The notes under the pieces: model-generated
The model's database searches: none
What the model was told of the DNA's origin: nothing
Seen by the model: the letters and a program-made list of their open reading frames with translations, nothing else
Part shown: positions 37,446-45,943 of the stretch, piece after piece
How positions within the stretch are numbered: position 1 is the stretch's first letter
How the letters are laid out: the number at the start of each line of letters is the position of its first letter
Translations under genes and position numbers: made by a program
Assembly: GCF_003994475.1 (NCBI RefSeq)
Contig: NZ_RZNY01000013.1
Coordinates: forward strand, 24,883-88,882
DNA: 64,000 nucleotides
Source: Paenibacillus anaericanus
Lineage (GTDB): Bacteria; Bacillota; Bacilli; Paenibacillales; Paenibacillaceae
Reading direction: 5' to 3'

Positions 37446-40130
37446 TTAAATTTTTACATCTACTGATCTAGAAAGGGCATAGTTAGAACCGCTTTTTGGA
37501 ACTGACAGAATGAATATTCTGTATGGTTGACCTGATACAATACGAGCTCCGTTAACATCTTTTGTCCCCGCAATTAATTGCTGAGAGATATTGTATCCTG
37601 TACGAGTCACCCGGGTATAATCGGTTTCCTTTATAGCATCACCTTCGCCAAAGCCTAGATTTGAAGGAACCACCATAATCCGATATTCTAAGATATTATT
37701 TTCATTAGGTATGTCAAAGTTGACTTGAATATCCCTTCCATCACCATTAATTCCGATTTGAGTGTACGTTACATTGGTAACAGAAGCTATTTGAGTAGAT
37801 GAAAGTGTAATCGTCGATGCATCTGACAACACGTTGTTGCCATAATAACTTCCGTAGCCTACAGATAGGACGTATACTCTGTAACTGACTCCGTTCTGGA
37901 TCTTGTTGCCATTTATGTCCAGAGTATTCGCTGACAACGTCTGGTTGTAATAATTAGATCCTCTACTTACTTCTGTATATCTGTTGCTTCCCAAATTACT
38001 TGCTTCTGACAAACTAAGCGTACCGGATGAAGTTGGCACTACAATAATCCGATAAGAGCTAATGTTTGAATCATCTGCAGCCTTAGTGAATGATACACGT
38101 AAATCTCGACCGTCACCATAATCGTTATCATCACTAACACTTAGGCCCGAGATCTTGCCTACACTATTGCCGTTCGCCAAAGTAATCGTAGATGAAGACG
38201 ATGATAAAGCATTGCTGACAGAGTAGCTACCATTACTCACGGATAGAACATACACTCTGTATTGTTTACTGTTCTTAATTAAATCGCCGCGTACGTCCCG
38301 GGCATTGCTGGATAGCACTTCGTTATAATTGTAGCCTTTGCTCACTGTTGTATAGTAGGAACTGGATACATTATTCGCATCTGACAAGCTGAAGTTGTTG
38401 CCATAATAATCTATTGGCACAACCATGATCCGATAAGAGCTAATATTCGATTCTTCGGAAGCCCGAGTGTACGATACGCGCAGATCTCTGCCGTCTCCAT
38501 AATCATTTACATCACTTACATATAAACTTGAGACAGTACCTACGTTATTGCTGTTAAGCAAGGTAATGGCTTGGGATGCGGAAGACAACTCATTACTACC
38601 CGCATTGTTACCACTACCTATCGCCATGACGAACACTCGATAGCTAACTCCGTTCCTAACGGTAACGCCATCGATATCTCTAGCACCGGAAGACAACACT
38701 TGGCTGATGTTATATCCTGTCTTGTTTACCTGTGTATAGTTGGAGCTAGAAACCGCATTTGCTTTCGTTAAATTGAAATTGCTATAGTTACTGGCTTTGA
38801 CCACAAAAATGCGATAAGAACTAATTTTGGACTCATCCGACAGCTTGGTAAAGCTGACGCGTAAATCTCGGCCATCTCCATAGTCGTTTATGTCTTCTAC
38901 AGCCGTAATGACTGGGGAAGTTATAGAACCTACGCTTAATGTAATTGATGATGAACCAGAAGATAATTTATTCGAAGCCACAGATGAATTGCTGCTTACA
39001 GATAGAACATATATCGTGTAAGGCACGTTACTCTTAATCAGCTCTCCGGAAGTATCCCTTGAAGAAGAAGTCAAAGCTGAAGTTTGTGTACTGCCACCCG
39101 ATTTATAAATCGTAGTGTAATTCTGACTGCTCACATTATTAGCCGCAGCTAGATCAAACTTGCTAATATCTTTAGTCTTTACAACAAGAACTCGATAACT
39201 AGCAATGTTACTATCACTCGAAGGACGTGTGAAGCTTATAGATAAATCCCGTCCATCCCCATAATTGTTCACATCACTTGCCTTCACATCTGTGGTTGCT
39301 GCCACATAGGTAACGTTATCCAATGTAATTGTTGAAGAAGCACTTGAAAGTGCACTCGCGTTATTTCCCTTACCAACTGCCAAAACATAAGCAACATAAG
39401 CTTGCTTACTTCCAATCAAATTACCGTCAACATCCCTTGAATTGGCTGTCAGTTTAACCACAGGATCAGCACCCGTAGGTAATACGGTGGAATAATTAGC
39501 AGATGATACTCTTAGTGCATCCGACAGATTAAAATTAAATGTATTCGCCGCTTTAACCACTAGCACTCTATAATGATCAACAAGTGACTCATTAGTTGAT
39601 TTCGAGAAGCTAACTTGTAGGTCACGACCATCGCCAGCGTCGCCCACATCCTTCACCGTAACATAAGATACCGGATTGACGCTTCCATTCCCTCCGTTAC
39701 TGTTATCAGAAGTGATAGTCACTGTTTGTGTCTTGGAATTCCATCCAACTTCTTGCCCAAGTGCTTCACCAACAAACCGGACAGGGACCATCGTTCTACC
39801 CTTCAAATTTTTCCCTGGAACATCTAAACTTACGGCCTTATTGTTAATCGTAGCGACCTTAGATCCGATCTTCAGGACAATGGTCGTGTCATTTTTAATC
39901 GCAGTTACGGTTTGTGTCTTCTGATTCCACTGGATCTTAGCATCAAGTGCTTCGAAGATTGCGCGTAACGGCAACATCGTCCGACCCTGAATCATAACTG
40001 CTGCTTGATCTGTCACCAACGGAACACCGTCAATATAAATACGTATAGGCGTAGCTGCCTGAGCTGACGATTGGAACAGGATCGGTAAAACTAGCAACCC
40101 AGCCAATAAAGTTACCCATAATTTTTTCAC
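37446..40130 (-). CDS. Secreted copper-amine-oxidase-like stalk protein with six GDGRD repeats
   Basis: The 894-residue exported protein begins with a signal peptide (KKLWVTLLAGLLVLPILFQS, cleavage after AQA near residue 25). Two copper amine oxidase N-terminal-like units follow (about 28-145, RTMLPLRAIFEAL and RTMVPVRFVGEAL), a wall-associated stalk domain common in Paenibacillus. The remainder is six tandem units of about 125 residues. Each opens with a YGDGRDLRVSF-like strand, then SSYRIxVV, a VSSxNYT segment and a closing YRVYVLSV...LSSASSTITL. This resembles a fibronectin-like beta-sandwich array. No catalytic motif is seen; an adhesive or surface-display role is likely. Confidence 0.85.
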   Translation of the reverse strand: MKKLWVTLLAGLLVLPILFQSSAQAATPIRIYIDGVPLVTDQAAVMIQGRTMLPLRAIFEALDAKIQWNQKTQTVTAIKNDTTIVLKIGSKVATINNKAVSLDVPGKNLKGRTMVPVRFVGEALGQEVGWNSKTQTVTITSDNSNGGNGSVNPVSYVTVKDVGDAGDGRDLQVSFSKSTNESLVDHYRVLVVKAANTFNFNLSDALRVSSANYSTVLPTGADPVVKLTANSRDVDGNLIGSKQAYVAYVLAVGKGNNASALSSASSTITLDNVTYVAATTDVKASDVNNYGDGRDLSISFTRPSSDSNIASYRVLVVKTKDISKFDLAAANNVSSQNYTTIYKSGGSTQTSALTSSSRDTSGELIKSNVPYTIYVLSVSSNSSVASNKLSSGSSSITLSVGSITSPVITAVEDINDYGDGRDLRVSFTKLSDESKISSYRIFVVKASNYSNFNLTKANAVSSSNYTQVNKTGYNISQVLSSGARDIDGVTVRNGVSYRVFVMAIGSGNNAGSNELSSASQAITLLNSNNVGTVSSLYVSDVNDYGDGRDLRVSYTRASEESNISSYRIMVVPIDYYGNNFSLSDANNVSSSYYTTVSKGYNYNEVLSSNARDVRGDLIKNSKQYRVYVLSVSNGSYSVSNALSSSSSTITLANGNSVGKISGLSVSDDNDYGDGRDLRVSFTKAADDSNISSYRIIVVPTSSGTLSLSEASNLGSNRYTEVSRGSNYYNQTLSANTLDINGNKIQNGVSYRVYVLSVGYGSYYGNNVLSDASTITLSSTQIASVTNVTYTQIGINGDGRDIQVNFDIPNENNILEYRIMVVPSNLGFGEGDAIKETDYTRVTRTGYNISQQLIAGTKDVNGARIVSGQPYRIFILSVPKSGSNYALSRSVDVKI
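37731..39635 (-). repeat. Six in-gene repeats encoding GDGRD units
   Basis: Codons for GDGRD occur at 39621-39635, 39246-39260, 38865-38879, 38484-38498, 38103-38117 and 37731-37745. Spacings are 375, 381, 381, 381 and 372 bp, so the middle units are exactly 127 codons each. DNA similarity between units has decayed, which points to old duplications. Confidence 0.9.
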
Positions 40131-40255
40131 ATGCTCATCCTCCTGGATAGTATAAAATAATTCATTTTTTTTCCTACTCTATTTGACGTATCGACCCGGT
40201 TAAAAGTTTCCAATTTCACCGGTTACAATAAATTAACCCAGAAGAAAAGCATAAG

Positions 40256-40284
40256 AAACCCCTTTTCTACGTGAAAAGGGGGTG
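40256..40284 (-). terminator. Terminator of the MOSC protein gene
   Basis: Minus-strand CCCCTTTTCACGTAGAAAAGGGG is followed by TTTCTTATGCTTTT, 8 bp after the MOSC stop codon. Confidence 0.8.
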
Positions 40285-40292
40285 AGTTTAAC

Positions 40293-40979
40293 TTATTTAT
40301 CTCCAGTTAGCCGTTCTTTAGTTGGCGTTTGCCCGCCATTCAATCGCTTAGCCAAGGTCTGCCGCCAGCTATCTGACAATTCAGTTACTTCTAAAATATG
40401 TGAGACTCCGTCCATGTTATCCTTGTCTTTATGCATGATCTGGTTCGCAAACGTCAAAGTCACTCTGGCCGGATGCCTGTGCGAAAGGATCAATCTGTCC
40501 TCTGAGCTAACGAGTCCTTCACGAAGTACTCGCAAATAATACCCCGTATATCCTATTTGCTGTACTTTCAAAGGAAGATCCGGTACCCCGTACTTAACGG
40601 CTAGTTTAAAGCAAGGTTGTCTTGGTTGGCTTACTTGCACAAGCGCTTCCCCTAGTTCAAAAATATCGCCGATACAAATATCGTCTTCCACCATGCCTTC
40701 CGTCGTTAGGTTCTCCCCAAAGGCACCAAAAGCTAAGGCTGTCCCTATTTCCTGTTCCCAATAAGCGTACCATTCAAAGGGATATACACATACCGCTTTG
40801 TCTTCTCCGCCATGATGGACATGATCCGCTTGTCCATCCCCCTCAAAGTTAAGCAAGGAAAGATAAATCGCTCCATTAACTGGGGTCTTATTAATTCCTG
40901 TCGATACTTCCTTGCCGTTATGTATTACTTGTGCTGGCTTTCCGACATTGATTGATCTAATTTTGATATTCTCAGTCAT
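40293..40979 (-). CDS. MOSC domain protein, YiiM-like
   Basis: The 228-residue protein has a beta-strand-rich MOSC domain with DHVHHGGEDKAVCVYP, AFGENLTTEGM and the conserved Cys in SQPRQPCFKLA. A YiiM-type C-terminal helical region follows. MOSC proteins bind the molybdenum cofactor; YiiM relatives reduce N-hydroxylated purines and amidoximes, probably with an electron-transfer partner. The frame begins with a GTG at 40988 that is part of the GAGGTG ribosome binding site, so the ATG at 40979 is the better start. It stands alone with its own terminator. Confidence 0.88.
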   Translation of the reverse strand: MTENIKIRSINVGKPAQVIHNGKEVSTGINKTPVNGAIYLSLLNFEGDGQADHVHHGGEDKAVCVYPFEWYAYWEQEIGTALAFGAFGENLTTEGMVEDDICIGDIFELGEALVQVSQPRQPCFKLAVKYGVPDLPLKVQQIGYTGYYLRVLREGLVSSEDRLILSHRHPARVTLTFANQIMHKDKDNMDGVSHILEVTELSDSWRQTLAKRLNGGQTPTKERLTGDK

Positions 40980-41145
40980 GTCACACACCTCATATAATTA
41001 TTGTAGTTCTACCTATCCACTAAATAAATCGCTTTCATTTGAAACTTAATCCAGTTGTATACGTAGTATCATTAGAACGTCCCTTATTTCGATGCTTACT
41101 CTGTTTATTATGATACATCAACATTGCCTAGAGAGGATATTACAA

Positions 41146-41562
41146 ATGATGAATATAAAACAAGTTATTATTGTCGGTACGATGGCCTTTGTCATTACAT
41201 TAGGGCCAAGCTTATCGGGATACTTATCCGGCACTGATACTGCCCTGAACCAACCAAAGCAAACTGATCTCAGCAACGATACCAAAGAAACCGGGATAGA
41301 CCCCGTAGTCGAAGCTCTTGGATTAACTGATGAAGAAGCTGTATACGAAGAGTTACTTGAAGGACACTCCTTGGCTGATATCGCTGAAGCTAATCATAAA
41401 GATATCTCACAGATTATTGAACTACAAGTCTCACAACTGCAGGAGCAATTATTGGTCCGATTCTCTGAAGGAAACCTAACGCAAGAACAATATGAACAGC
41501 AGGTACACGAATTGCCTGAAATCATTACAGACAGTGTTCACAGGCAATACGCTCTATCCTAG
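41146..41562 (+). CDS. Small exported/anchored helical protein of unknown function
   Basis: The 138-residue protein starts at MMNIKQVIIVGTMAFVITLG, an N-terminal hydrophobic segment that is a signal peptide or anchor. The mature part has a compact helical unit, LGLTDEEAVYEELLEGHSLA followed by DIAEANHKDISQIIELQ and GNLTQEQYEQQVHELPEIIT. This pattern recurs in secreted proteins of Paenibacillus and relatives, where it is annotated only as hypothetical. GAGAGG lies 9 nt before the ATG. No catalytic residues are evident. Confidence 0.78.
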   Translation: MMNIKQVIIVGTMAFVITLGPSLSGYLSGTDTALNQPKQTDLSNDTKETGIDPVVEALGLTDEEAVYEELLEGHSLADIAEANHKDISQIIELQVSQLQEQLLVRFSEGNLTQEQYEQQVHELPEIITDSVHRQYALS

Positions 41563-41582
41563 TAAGTTTTTAATTGAACTAA

Positions 41583-41627
41583 AAAGGGGTGTTCCACAGG
41601 TTCTTACAACCTGTGGGACACCCCTTT
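41583..41627. terminator. Bidirectional terminator
   Basis: AAAGGGGTGTTCCACAGGTT and AACCTGTGGGACACCCCTTT pair almost perfectly around a 5-nt loop, flanked by A-run and T-run. It lies between the convergent small exported protein and the LtaS-like gene and can serve both. Confidence 0.92.
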
Positions 41628-41655
41628 AATATTTCACCCTGATTGTTACGGTTAA

Positions 41656-43584
41656 CTAATGCCGCTTGGGTAACAATTTAACGTATTCATCTGACAACTT
41701 CATCAATTCATTCACATAATCATAATCCTTGCGGTATGCAGCGTAATCTGCCACAGGTTCCAGTGTTTTCAGTGATATGGCTGTTCCATCTTGAAATCCT
41801 TCCCCCGGTACAAACATAATCTCATCGTTAAAGAACGATCCTGTAGGAAGATAATATCGCATTCCAAACACATTCCGATCAATATTAAGTAAATCTTGAC
41901 CCATTGCAGTAAATTGATTGTCCTTTAAAGATATTCCTAACAAATTTGTGATCGTTGGTAACATATCAACCTGTCCACCCGCACGTTCAGAAACGACACC
42001 CATGTTTTGTCCTGCAATATGCACAATGAACGGTACGTTAAAACGACTAACTCGGTCATCATAAGATATACCCAGCTTCGTAGTAATCTCTGCTGCACTC
42101 GTGTCGTTAGGTGACACCCCGAAATGATCCCCATAAAATACAAGCATCGTATTATCCCACATATCGGCATCTTTCAATCGCTGAATCAAGGTACCGATTG
42201 CGTAGTCAGTATAATTAGCTGCGAGAAGGTAATTTCCCAAATTGGTATCTTCCAAATTAGCCGGAAGCGTCATTTGTCGCTGGTCTTCTGGCACAATAAA
42301 CGGAGAATGGCTCGACGTTGTCACAAACTGAGCGTAGAACAACTTAGAGCGATCCTTAATTGCCTTCAGCTTTTCTACTCCGACCCGGTACATCTCCTCA
42401 TCTGAGGCACCAAAGTCATTAAAATGATCATTTTCATAATAAGGCTTATCATAATACTTATCGAAATTCAGAGCAGGATATAACTTATTTCGATCCCAAA
42501 AAGTTACATTATTAATGTGAAACGTATTGGCCTCGTAGCCGTGACCTTGAAGCAATCGTGGCAAACTTGGCAACTCCCGACTGCCAAATCCTGTAGACAT
42601 TGCAATCGTCCCTGTAGGGTAAATCGACGTATTAGACATGAACTCTGCATCTGACGTATTTCCTTGCCCAATCTGCTGGAACACACGAGGGAAATATATT
42701 CCCTCCTCAGCCAGTCCATTCAATACAGGTGTTACCTCCTGACCACCCACACTCAAATGGATCGGGAAGTTCTGAAATGACTCCAATTGTATGACAATCA
42801 AGTTTTTCCCTTTGGCCGCTCCAAAATATTCTGGTTGTCCTGCTGTTTCAGGAGTATCCCGATAAGGATAACTAGCCTGTAGATTCTCAATTTTGGTGAT
42901 GGTCTCCTGCAGATTTCCCTCAGCAATCATTCGTTCTTCTTCCTGATTGCGAAGTGCTGCATCTACCTGGAAATTCAAGAATCCCATATGTTCCGCGCGT
43001 ACAAGCTCGTTATTAATATCACTACCTGAATTAATGTACATTCCAGAAAACAGCATACAGACCACCATAACAACAGCAACTCCGGTCTTCCAGAGCCATC
43101 CTCTACTTCGACTTCTGTGGTTACCGAATCCGTAGGTATAACCAGAATAGGAGGTTGTACGACGAGGCTGTCTTATAACCTTCCATACCAATATGATGAG
43201 TACATCGACAAAGAACAAAAAATATTCTGGTCTAAGCAGAGCACTCACACTTGCGCTAACTTGAGGCACCTGATTCAATCCTCTAAGTACCGTATAGGTA
43301 GGTACCGTTCCAAAATAAGCAAAATAAAGTGTTGCTGCAAAGAAAATAAACGAGAAGATCAAATTAAATCCTAAGTAGGCTGTCCATTTCCACTTGCCTT
43401 TGGATGGTAGTAATAACTCAACGAAACAGAGTAGAACTAACATGGATAGAATTTCAGCCGGGAGGCCCTTCCAATGAATCGCTTCAAAGAAAAAATACCT
43501 CAGTAAAATCAACTTAAGTACCAGTAGCATAAACGTTACTATAAAATTGTATCTGGATTTAAAATTAGTAAAAATAGCGTCCAT
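41656..43584 (-). CDS. LtaS-like membrane phosphoglycerol transferase/sulfatase
   Basis: The 642-residue protein has five predicted N-terminal membrane spans, then an extracellular sulfatase-fold domain. The catalytic Thr lies in GQGNTSDAEFMSN, and metal-site residues are visible in IVIQLESFQNFP and LVFYGDHFGVSPND. This is the lipoteichoic acid synthase family, which transfers phosphoglycerol from phosphatidylglycerol to the growing polymer; YfnI, YqgS and YvgJ are Bacillus paralogues. The ATG at 43584 (MDAIFTNF) follows AGGAAAG; the longer frame to 43638 is less likely. The gene is monocistronic. Confidence 0.9.
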   Translation of the reverse strand: MDAIFTNFKSRYNFIVTFMLLVLKLILLRYFFFEAIHWKGLPAEILSMLVLLCFVELLLPSKGKWKWTAYLGFNLIFSFIFFAATLYFAYFGTVPTYTVLRGLNQVPQVSASVSALLRPEYFLFFVDVLIILVWKVIRQPRRTTSYSGYTYGFGNHRSRSRGWLWKTGVAVVMVVCMLFSGMYINSGSDINNELVRAEHMGFLNFQVDAALRNQEEERMIAEGNLQETITKIENLQASYPYRDTPETAGQPEYFGAAKGKNLIVIQLESFQNFPIHLSVGGQEVTPVLNGLAEEGIYFPRVFQQIGQGNTSDAEFMSNTSIYPTGTIAMSTGFGSRELPSLPRLLQGHGYEANTFHINNVTFWDRNKLYPALNFDKYYDKPYYENDHFNDFGASDEEMYRVGVEKLKAIKDRSKLFYAQFVTTSSHSPFIVPEDQRQMTLPANLEDTNLGNYLLAANYTDYAIGTLIQRLKDADMWDNTMLVFYGDHFGVSPNDTSAAEITTKLGISYDDRVSRFNVPFIVHIAGQNMGVVSERAGGQVDMLPTITNLLGISLKDNQFTAMGQDLLNIDRNVFGMRYYLPTGSFFNDEIMFVPGEGFQDGTAISLKTLEPVADYAAYRKDYDYVNELMKLSDEYVKLLPKRH

Positions 43585-43775
43585 CTCTTTCCTATAATTA
43601 TAGTCCGTTAACAAAAAATGCACGGTTCTTCCATTCAATTATTATAGCACGGTTAAAATGATAGTCCATTTACAGTGCTGTACTAGCATTCTCAACAACT
43701 ACGCTTTCTATTGCGGATGTTTATATGTTTTTTGAAAGTAGGTTGATGTGAATGTTACTACTCATTTAAATAAAA

Positions 43776-43817
43776 ACAAAAAAAGCCGCAGGATGAACAA
43801 AGTTCACCTACGGCTTC
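43776..43817 (-). terminator. Terminator of the AIM24 protein gene
   Basis: Minus-strand AAGCCGTAGGTGAAC and GTTCATCCTGCGGCTT form a stem with a short loop, followed by TTTTTGTTTTTATTT. It lies about 50 bp after the stop codon. Confidence 0.88.
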
Positions 43818-43865
43818 TCGCAGACCATAATCACCCATAGCACAGAAGTTTATAGTCTAACGTTC

Positions 43866-44651
43866 TTATTTCCCATCCAGTAAGTTACCCAAACCGCCTA
43901 GAATGCTACCTTCTTCTTTTCTACCGGAGTTCCCAGCAGCGGACAGAATTCGGTCTGCCATACGACTGAAAGGTAACGACTGCACCCAAACCTTCCCTGG
44001 ACCACGCAAAGTAGCGAAGAACAAACCTTCACCACCAAAAAGTGCGGTCTTTACACCTTTTACAAATTCAATATTATATTCAACATTAGCGGTCATAGCT
44101 ACAAGACAGCCCGTATCAAGCTTAATGGTTTCGCCCGGTTGCAGCGTTCGCTCAATCACATGACCGCCGGAATGTACGAAGGACAGTCCGTCTCCCTCTA
44201 GCTTTTGCATGATAAAACCTTCACCGCCAAAAAAACCTACTCCCAGTTTCCGCTGAAACTCAATACCGATCGAAACGCCTTTCGCTGCACAGAGGAATGC
44301 ATCCTTTTGACAGATTATTTTACCGCCATATTGCTGGAGATCAAGCGGAATGATTTTGCCTGGGTAAGGAGCTGCAAAAGTGACACTCTTGCGTCCATAT
44401 CCCCCGCTATGAGTAAATACAGTCATGAAAAGACTCTCACCAGTCAGCAATCGCTTGCCCGCACCCATTAATTTGCCCATGAGACCGCCGCCTCTGTTGC
44501 CATCACCGAAGATCGTCTCCATCGAAATTTCCGGGTCCATCATCATAAAGCTTCCCGCCTCAGCAATTACGCTCTCCCCTGGATCAAGCTGTACCTCAAC
44601 ACACTGTATTTCCTCGCCCATTATTGCATAATCAATCTCGTGAGCACTCAT
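43866..44651 (-). CDS. AIM24/TIGR00266 family protein
   Basis: The 261-residue protein has the Gly-rich beta-sandwich of the TIGR00266/AIM24 family (tryptophan RNA-binding attenuator-like fold). Typical stretches are GESVIAEAGSFMMMDPEI, GGGLMGKLMGAGKRLLTGES and FFGGEGFIMQKLEGDGL. Bacterial members have no proven activity; the mitochondrial relative AIM24 helps organise the inner membrane. AAGGGGG lies 9 nt upstream, inside the end of the small ORF before it. It is probably cytoplasmic or membrane-associated. Confidence 0.88.
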   Translation of the reverse strand: MSAHEIDYAIMGEEIQCVEVQLDPGESVIAEAGSFMMMDPEISMETIFGDGNRGGGLMGKLMGAGKRLLTGESLFMTVFTHSGGYGRKSVTFAAPYPGKIIPLDLQQYGGKIICQKDAFLCAAKGVSIGIEFQRKLGVGFFGGEGFIMQKLEGDGLSFVHSGGHVIERTLQPGETIKLDTGCLVAMTANVEYNIEFVKGVKTALFGGEGLFFATLRGPGKVWVQSLPFSRMADRILSAAGNSGRKEEGSILGGLGNLLDGK

Positions 44652-44655
44652 CCTC

Positions 44656-44853
44656 TTAATCCCCCTTATTAAATTGGTGTTCCTCTGGCAACCATAAACT
44701 GCATAAATAAAAATATATACGTCCCCTGCGATCTACGGTTTCAATCTCCATTGAATCCATTGGATCGTTAATGAAATGATATTCCATGAACGCCTCATCC
44801 ACAAGACTCAAATTTAATAACAGATTGAAATGGTAAAAAGTATCCACATCCAA
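44656..44853 (-). CDS. Possible 65-residue hypothetical protein upstream of the AIM24 gene
   Basis: The ORF begins with a TTG (MDVDTFYHFNLLLNLS...) and ends 4 bp before the AIM24 start codon, so that the AIM24 ribosome binding site lies in its last codons. This spacing suggests translational coupling. The product is acidic with an aromatic-rich C-terminal half (GRIYFYLCSLWLPEE). Only a weak GGG precedes the start, and I recognise no family, so it may be a leader peptide or chance ORF. Confidence 0.42.
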   Translation of the reverse strand: MDVDTFYHFNLLLNLSLVDEAFMEYHFINDPMDSMEIETVDRRGRIYFYLCSLWLPEEHQFNKGD

Positions 44854-45065
44854 CCCAGTTCGACTTCATCCAAAATTCAGTTTATTTTGTAGGTATGAGT
44901 CTTAATCTTCTTTTTTACATAGGTCAATATATTATTTAATGATAGTTTGGGAGGTATAAAGGTTAGAAAATGAGGGCGATTTATATCCATACTAGTAATA
45001 TCTAAATTGATCCGTAGTATAATACTGTTCAAGAAGAAATTCACCGCCAAGGAGGTTTCCCCTTC

Positions 45066-45734
45066 ATGGGAAAAAGAGCTCTAATCGCCGGTTCGACCGG
45101 TTTAGTAGGAAATGAACTGCTCCATTATTTACTCGAAGCCGAAGAGTATGATCAAGTCATTGCAATCGTCAGATCATCTCTTCAGATTGTCCATTCTAAG
45201 TTGACTGAAAAGATTGTCGATTTCGATCAGCTTGAGGAGGTTCAGGAGTACTTTGCTGTGGATGATGTGTTCTGTTGCTTGGGGACGACCATTAAGAAGG
45301 CTAAGAGCCAAGATGCCATGTATAAAATTGATGTCGAGTATCCTTTAACTATTGCCCGCTTAGCTAAGGAGCAAGGAGCCTTGCACTTCCTTCTTATTAG
45401 CTCCATGGGTGCCAACCCTAACTCCTCCGTATGGTATTCAAAAATAAAGGGCAATCTTGAACAGGAGCTAAGTAAGATCGGTTATGATTCTACCTCGATC
45501 CTACGTCCCTCACTACTGCTGGGAAATCGCCAGGAATTCCGGTTAGGGGAACAATGGGGTGGGAGCATCTTTAAAGTGGTCTCGCCTCTACTTGTGGGGC
45601 CATTCAGAAAATATAGAGCGATTCAAGCAAAGAACGTGGCTCTAGCTATGTATCGGATCGCTCAGCTAACTAGTCCAGGAGTGACCATTTATCCCTCTGA
45701 CAAGTTGGCCTCGATCGCATCAAGGAAACAATAA
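45066..45734 (+). CDS. NAD(P)-binding short-chain protein (HTATIP2-like)
   Basis: The 222-residue atypical SDR has the nucleotide-binding motif ALIAGSTGLVGNELLHYLL near the N-terminus and a second typical segment, DDVFCCLGTTIKKAKS. HFLLISSMGANPNSSVWYSKIKG contains the Ser and the Tyr-x-x-x-Lys pair, and TSILRPSLLLG follows. This is the oxidoreductase group related to HTATIP2/TIP30. The start follows AAGGAGG at 8 nt. The substrate is unknown and neighbours give no hint. Confidence 0.88.
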   Translation: MGKRALIAGSTGLVGNELLHYLLEAEEYDQVIAIVRSSLQIVHSKLTEKIVDFDQLEEVQEYFAVDDVFCCLGTTIKKAKSQDAMYKIDVEYPLTIARLAKEQGALHFLLISSMGANPNSSVWYSKIKGNLEQELSKIGYDSTSILRPSLLLGNRQEFRLGEQWGGSIFKVVSPLLVGPFRKYRAIQAKNVALAMYRIAQLTSPGVTIYPSDKLASIASRKQ

Positions 45735-45739
45735 TTACA

Positions 45740-45797
45740 AAAAAGGACTGCCCCTCAGTAAGATTTAAAATCTACTTGTAGGTGCAGTCCTTTTAAG
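45740..45797. terminator. Convergent terminator with internal second stem
   Basis: AAAAGGACTGC pairs with GCAGTCCTTTT, and the loop contains a second stem AGTAAGATTT/AAATCTACTT. It separates the NAD(P)-binding gene from the convergent 35-residue ORF and can serve both. Confidence 0.85.
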
Positions 45798-45808
45798 ATT
45801 AGAACTCA

Positions 45809-45916
45809 CTATTTCTTAAATGCCTTAACTAGGAAGTAAATGACTCCAAATAGAATGCCCGCTACTACGAGCAATCCAAGAAGTGTTATCAGTATATTTC
45901 CCCATAAAATTTTCAT
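45809..45916 (-). CDS. 35-residue single-span membrane peptide
   Basis: Read directly from the reverse strand, the peptide is MKILWGNILITLLGLLVVAG followed by ILFGVIYFLVKAFKK. It has one hydrophobic span and a Lys-rich C-terminus, so the C-terminus probably stays inside. AAGGGAG lies 6 nt before the ATG, and the gene starts 27 bp after the aldo/keto reductase stop codon, so the two are probably co-transcribed. Size and topology resemble regulatory membrane peptides or holin-like toxins, but no function is assigned. A terminator follows. Confidence 0.72.
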   Translation of the reverse strand: MKILWGNILITLLGLLVVAGILFGVIYFLVKAFKK

Positions 45917-45943
45917 CGTGAGCTCCCTTAAATGAACAATAGT

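Noticed and set aside
37731..39635. CRISPR array or tandem DNA satellite
   Set aside because: The periodicity of about 375-381 bp belongs to in-frame protein repeats whose DNA has diverged; there are no short direct repeats with unique spacers.
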